DNA from: Sphingobacteriaceae bacterium UBA6709
Lineage (GTDB): Bacteria > Bacteroidota > Bacteroidia > Sphingobacteriales > Sphingobacteriaceae
Assembly (NCBI GenBank): GCA_002454425.1
Contig: DKIV01000008.1
Location: 33,474 to 69,499 of the forward strand
Direction: 5' to 3'
Length of the DNA: 36,026 nt
The notes below the pieces were generated by a model, which had not been told where the DNA came from, ran no database searches, and saw only the letters and a list, made by a program, of their open reading frames with translations. The translations under genes and the position numbers were made by a program. The stretch's first letter is position 1. Each line of letters opens with the position of its first letter. Of this stretch, positions 33,680 to 36,026 are shown piece by piece.

Positions 33680-33965
33680 CTATTTCGTCAAGTAAATCAG
33701 CGTGGGTAAGTGATCCGAATATCCATTTAAAAATACATTTCCGGAGAAGGTTCGCAAGGGATATCCTTTATATCGTCCCTCCTGCTGAATCAGGAAATTA
33801 CGGTTAAAAACTTCAGATCTGACATAATGAAGGCCCCGATTCTTAAGCAGTGGCTTCGATATGATGATCTGATCAAAGAGATTCCAGTGGCCTTGATACG
33901 ACAGCGAGCCAATGCCATGATCAAAGAACCGCCACATAGTATTGAAGAGTCCCTTTTCGGAAACC
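33680..33965 (-). pseudogene. 5'-truncated endonuclease/exonuclease/phosphatase family gene
   Basis: Only the C-terminal third of an EEP-fold protein remains. From an ATG at 33937 it encodes 85 residues including GIGSLSYQGHWNLFDQIIISK and the catalytic-type GYSDHLPTLIYL ending. Family-like sequence continues in frame upstream of that ATG (KVSEKGLFNTMWRFFDHG) up to about the xseB stop codon, after which it is lost. Related full proteins are roughly 300 aa or more and carry N-terminal metal-binding motifs that are missing here. A deletion that joined the remnant to the end of xseB is the simplest explanation. The original terminator is kept. Confidence 0.7.
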
Positions 33966-34178
33966 TTATCGTTTGTCCAATTGAGCGATAACTTTATTTA
34001 CTTCTGACTCTGCAGTGCGTAAGCGGGATTGACAGAAACTTATTAACTCAGAGGCGCGTTGCACTTTGGCGGCCAGCTCATCTACCGACACGGTCTCTTC
34101 TTCAATCTGACGCGCTATCTCGGCCAGTTCGGCGTAGGCCGTTTCATAGGTTAAAGTCTCTTCGATCATTTTCTTCAT
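33966..34178 (-). CDS. xseB: Exodeoxyribonuclease VII small subunit
   Basis: Partner of XseA in exonuclease VII, which degrades single-stranded DNA. The product from the ATG at 34178 is about 70 aa (a further ATG at 34169 is possible; a longer frame begins at 34217). It shows the family helix pair: YETAYAELAEIARQIEEETVSVDELAAKVQRASELI followed by FCQSRLRTAESEVNKVIAQL. It overlaps the xseA 3' end by about 35 bp in another frame, a sign of coupled translation. Confidence 0.9.
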   Translation of the reverse strand: MKKMIEETLTYETAYAELAEIARQIEEETVSVDELAAKVQRASELISFCQSRLRTAESEVNKVIAQLDKR

Positions 34179-35580
34179 TTCTTTCAATTTTAGTAGTGAG
34201 TTTGACATTTTGAACATAGACTTCCAGCGAGTCTCCCGGAGCGAGATGCTCCGGATGCTGACAAAGCTTGCCTTCAGACCGCAGCACAGCGAAGCCTTTG
34301 CGCATGATGTTTTGTGGTGTCATCAGACGAACGAGCAAACTTAAATGCTCAAGCGATGTGTGCTTGCTCTTCAAGGCACTTTCACTGCGAACAATCAGAT
34401 TACCTGATATGGAAGTTAGCTCCTGATTCCGGCTTCGGAGAAGGAACGCAGGCAGCGTGGTGAGTTTTGCCCTGATTTCATTCAGTTCATTGTCGCGTTT
34501 CCGAAGCTTGATATTTACGTGACTGAATATATGTTGAGCGCGGCTATTTAGGGCGTTTTTGTTTTCTCCTAACAAATACTGGGCGCCTCCCACAACAGCG
34601 CCTAAGACCGCCGTCAACAGCTGAAATTGTGCCGCTAAAGCCTGTTGCGACTTGATGAGCATATTTCTCTGCAAGGCCATCAGCCGTTCTTCAAACTGGA
34701 GGTTATGAGCAATGATAAACTCCGCAGCCTTGGTAGGGGTCTTAGTCGCGGTATGCGCCATTAAATCGGCAATACTCTCATTTCTCTGATGACCAATTCC
34801 TGTAATAATTGGGATCGGAAATTTCGCGATCGCGCGTCCGATGTTATAGTTATCAAACATCAGAAGATCTGTTTGCGCGCCCCCTCCTCTGGTGATAACA
34901 ACGGCGTCATACCTTATACCGGAATTATATACAGCAATTAATGCCGCCAGAAATTCCGCGGCATTGCTTTCACCCTGAACTGCAGTATGGTATTGATCGA
35001 CATTAAATTTATACCCAGGCACACTGTTATTCAGCGAATGCTCAAAATCCTCTACTCCCGCTGAATTGCGCGATGCGACGAGCGCTATATTTTGAATTAC
35101 AAGCGGTAGCGTAAGCTGAGCGTTGAAGGTGATATAGCGGTCGCCTTCTTTTCTTATGAAGTCGTTGTTGCTCAACAGCTTTGCCAGTGTATCCCGACGT
35201 TGTTGTTCAAGCTGTCCAAGGGTAAAATTACTATCAATATCCAGCACCTGCACTGAAACACCATACAAGCTATGATAATTGAGCTTTACCTGCAATAAAA
35301 CATGGATATTGTTGCCAAATGACTGCCCGGTAAGCTTTTCAAATCGGGAGATATTAGCCGTACCCTGTCCCCAGGCTTTGGCAGCAACGCGGGCTATGAG
35401 GTTATTGGATGAAACATCTTTCTCAACAAGATCAAAAGCATGATAGCCTTTCTGCTCGCGAAAGGAATGACTCGTAACGTCGGCCACCACCCAGAAACTC
35501 CGGGCACTAAACGCAGCGTTAATAACGCCGGAAAGTAGTGCGGTAAGTTCCGATAGCTTAATATGGCTGGCAGACGTCAT
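34144..35580 (-). CDS. xseA: Exodeoxyribonuclease VII large subunit
   Basis: Catalytic subunit of exonuclease VII, 478 aa. The N-terminal OB-fold (residues 1-100: KLSELTALLSGVINAAF, FWVVADVTSHSF, RVAAKAWGQG) is followed by the catalytic domain with ITRGGGAQTDLLMFDNYNIGRAIAKFPIPIITGIGHQRNESIADLMAH, which contains the invariant Arg, Gly and Asp residues plus the TKTPTKAAEFI segment. A long coiled-coil region and a C-terminal beta domain (KGFAVLRSEGK) complete it. The N-terminal OB part is somewhat diverged from the Gammaproteobacterial form, as usual in this phylum. Confidence 0.93.
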   Translation of the reverse strand: MTSASHIKLSELTALLSGVINAAFSARSFWVVADVTSHSFREQKGYHAFDLVEKDVSSNNLIARVAAKAWGQGTANISRFEKLTGQSFGNNIHVLLQVKLNYHSLYGVSVQVLDIDSNFTLGQLEQQRRDTLAKLLSNNDFIRKEGDRYITFNAQLTLPLVIQNIALVASRNSAGVEDFEHSLNNSVPGYKFNVDQYHTAVQGESNAAEFLAALIAVYNSGIRYDAVVITRGGGAQTDLLMFDNYNIGRAIAKFPIPIITGIGHQRNESIADLMAHTATKTPTKAAEFIIAHNLQFEERLMALQRNMLIKSQQALAAQFQLLTAVLGAVVGGAQYLLGENKNALNSRAQHIFSHVNIKLRKRDNELNEIRAKLTTLPAFLLRSRNQELTSISGNLIVRSESALKSKHTSLEHLSLLVRLMTPQNIMRKGFAVLRSEGKLCQHPEHLAPGDSLEVYVQNVKLTTKIERNEENDRRDFNL

Positions 35581-35587
35581 AATACAT

Positions 35588-35617
35588 CAAAGGTATAAAA
35601 TTCATTCGCCCCGGCAA
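35588..35617 (-). promoter_or_regulatory. Promoter of xseAB
   Basis: TTG, 19 nt, then TACCTTTG, an exact TAnnTTTG box that ends 7 nt before the xseA ATG. The expected transcript would have a leader of only a few nucleotides. Confidence 0.6.
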
Positions 35618-35944
35618 TTGTCGCAGGCTGTTGCAAACAATTGAATTCAAAAAGATTCATAGTGCCGCCCTAACAAATAACGTTCTCCGCATGTATCGCT
35701 TCGCTCCACCTATTTTACTCCACCAAAGCTTTTCTCTTTAGGGAAACACGCCGCGAACCGACTTTCAAAATTTAACTATAAAGATATCATCAAGTCTTCA
35801 CATATAAAAAAACAACAACCTTAACTATTTGCATATAAACAAGTTAACACCATCTGTCGTAATTATTAAATCAAGTCCATTTTCTTCATTTAGATTTTTC
35901 GTCACAAGATTCCGCCCGCTCAATCCCAGCCGGGCAGCCTCTTA
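35618..35944. other. Non-coding stretch before the right repeat arm
   Basis: No gene is supported in about 330 bp. The region is AT-rich between 35760 and 35900. A GCCCG/CGGGC inverted repeat near 35913-35935 is the only structure noticed. Confidence 0.45.
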
Positions 35945-36026
35945 CCTACCTGCTTCGAGTCTGACTCGGGACTGCTTCGGAACAGACAGCACTGGTCATC
36001 GACATTTCATGGGCATTTCATCGACA
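35945..36026 (-). repeat. Right arm of terminal inverted repeat
   Basis: Inverted copy of 1-82 (76 of 82 matches, outer 44 identical). This copy has a cleaner small hairpin, CGAGT-CTG-ACTCG at 35956-35968, where the left arm is partly mismatched. The mismatches lie only on the inner side, so the two copies are separate diverged members of one repeat family with a conserved outer part. Confidence 0.85.

Noticed and set aside
1..36026. The whole window as a composite transposon or plasmid bounded by inverted repeats.
   Set aside because: The interior is core chromosome (thrS-infC-rpmI-rplT, xseAB, pyrC, topB) and no transposase, integrase, replication or partition gene is present. Contig ends at a dispersed repeat explain the symmetry better.

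Overview
The window looks like a chromosomal segment of a Bacteroidetes bacterium, most likely Sphingobacteriaceae (Pedobacter/Mucilaginibacter-like). The indicators are a SusC/SusD pair with a Sus-type ECF sigma factor and FecR anti-sigma, a GldC protein, several Bacteroidetes-type promoters (TTG or TTTG, 19 nt, TAnnTTTG), and a GH28 enzyme with the insert common in this phylum. Most genes lie on the minus strand. There are no tRNA or rRNA genes, no transposase, integrase or phage genes, and no CRISPR array.

Layout, left to right. (1) 1-82 is one arm of an imperfect inverted repeat whose partner is at 35945-36026. (2) 322-3044 encodes an OmpA-type lipoprotein and an L,D-transpeptidase lipoprotein, both cell-envelope proteins. 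(3) 3256-6413 is a minus-strand operon, in transcription order: RhlE-like DEAD-box helicase, small membrane protein, GldC, 4-TM protein of unknown function, CcmB heme exporter subunit. (4) 6659-7993 is dihydroorotase on the plus strand. (5) 8110-11331 holds an OprP-like porin and topoisomerase III. (6) 11474-21428 is the largest accessory module: ECF sigma, FecR, SusC, SusD, a large zinc metalloprotease and a DUF3347 protein. It resembles a polysaccharide utilization locus but carries a protease instead of glycoside hydrolases, so peptide or metal-peptide uptake is the best inference. (7) 21594-24802 is the conserved thrS-infC-rpmI-rplT translation operon. (8) 24917-27027 holds a LutA-like protein and a UMF1-type MFS transporter. 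(9) 27394-28273 is a plus-strand pair: a small lipoprotein with a TonB-plug-like C-terminus and a DUF1810 protein. (10) 28403-33500 holds GH28, an Lrp/AsnC regulator, an Nramp-UspA fusion transporter and a methyltransferase. (11) 33680-35580 holds a 5'-truncated endonuclease/exonuclease/phosphatase remnant and the overlapping xseB and xseA genes.

Most of the content is ordinary core genome. The items most worth a second look are the inverted repeat at both ends, the protease-bearing Sus-like locus with its intercistronic hairpin, the plug-like lipoprotein, the truncated nuclease gene abutting xseB, a UUG-started infC, and a recurring promoter geometry that predicts leaderless or nearly leaderless mRNAs for five genes. 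I found no clear-cut new defence or mobile system.
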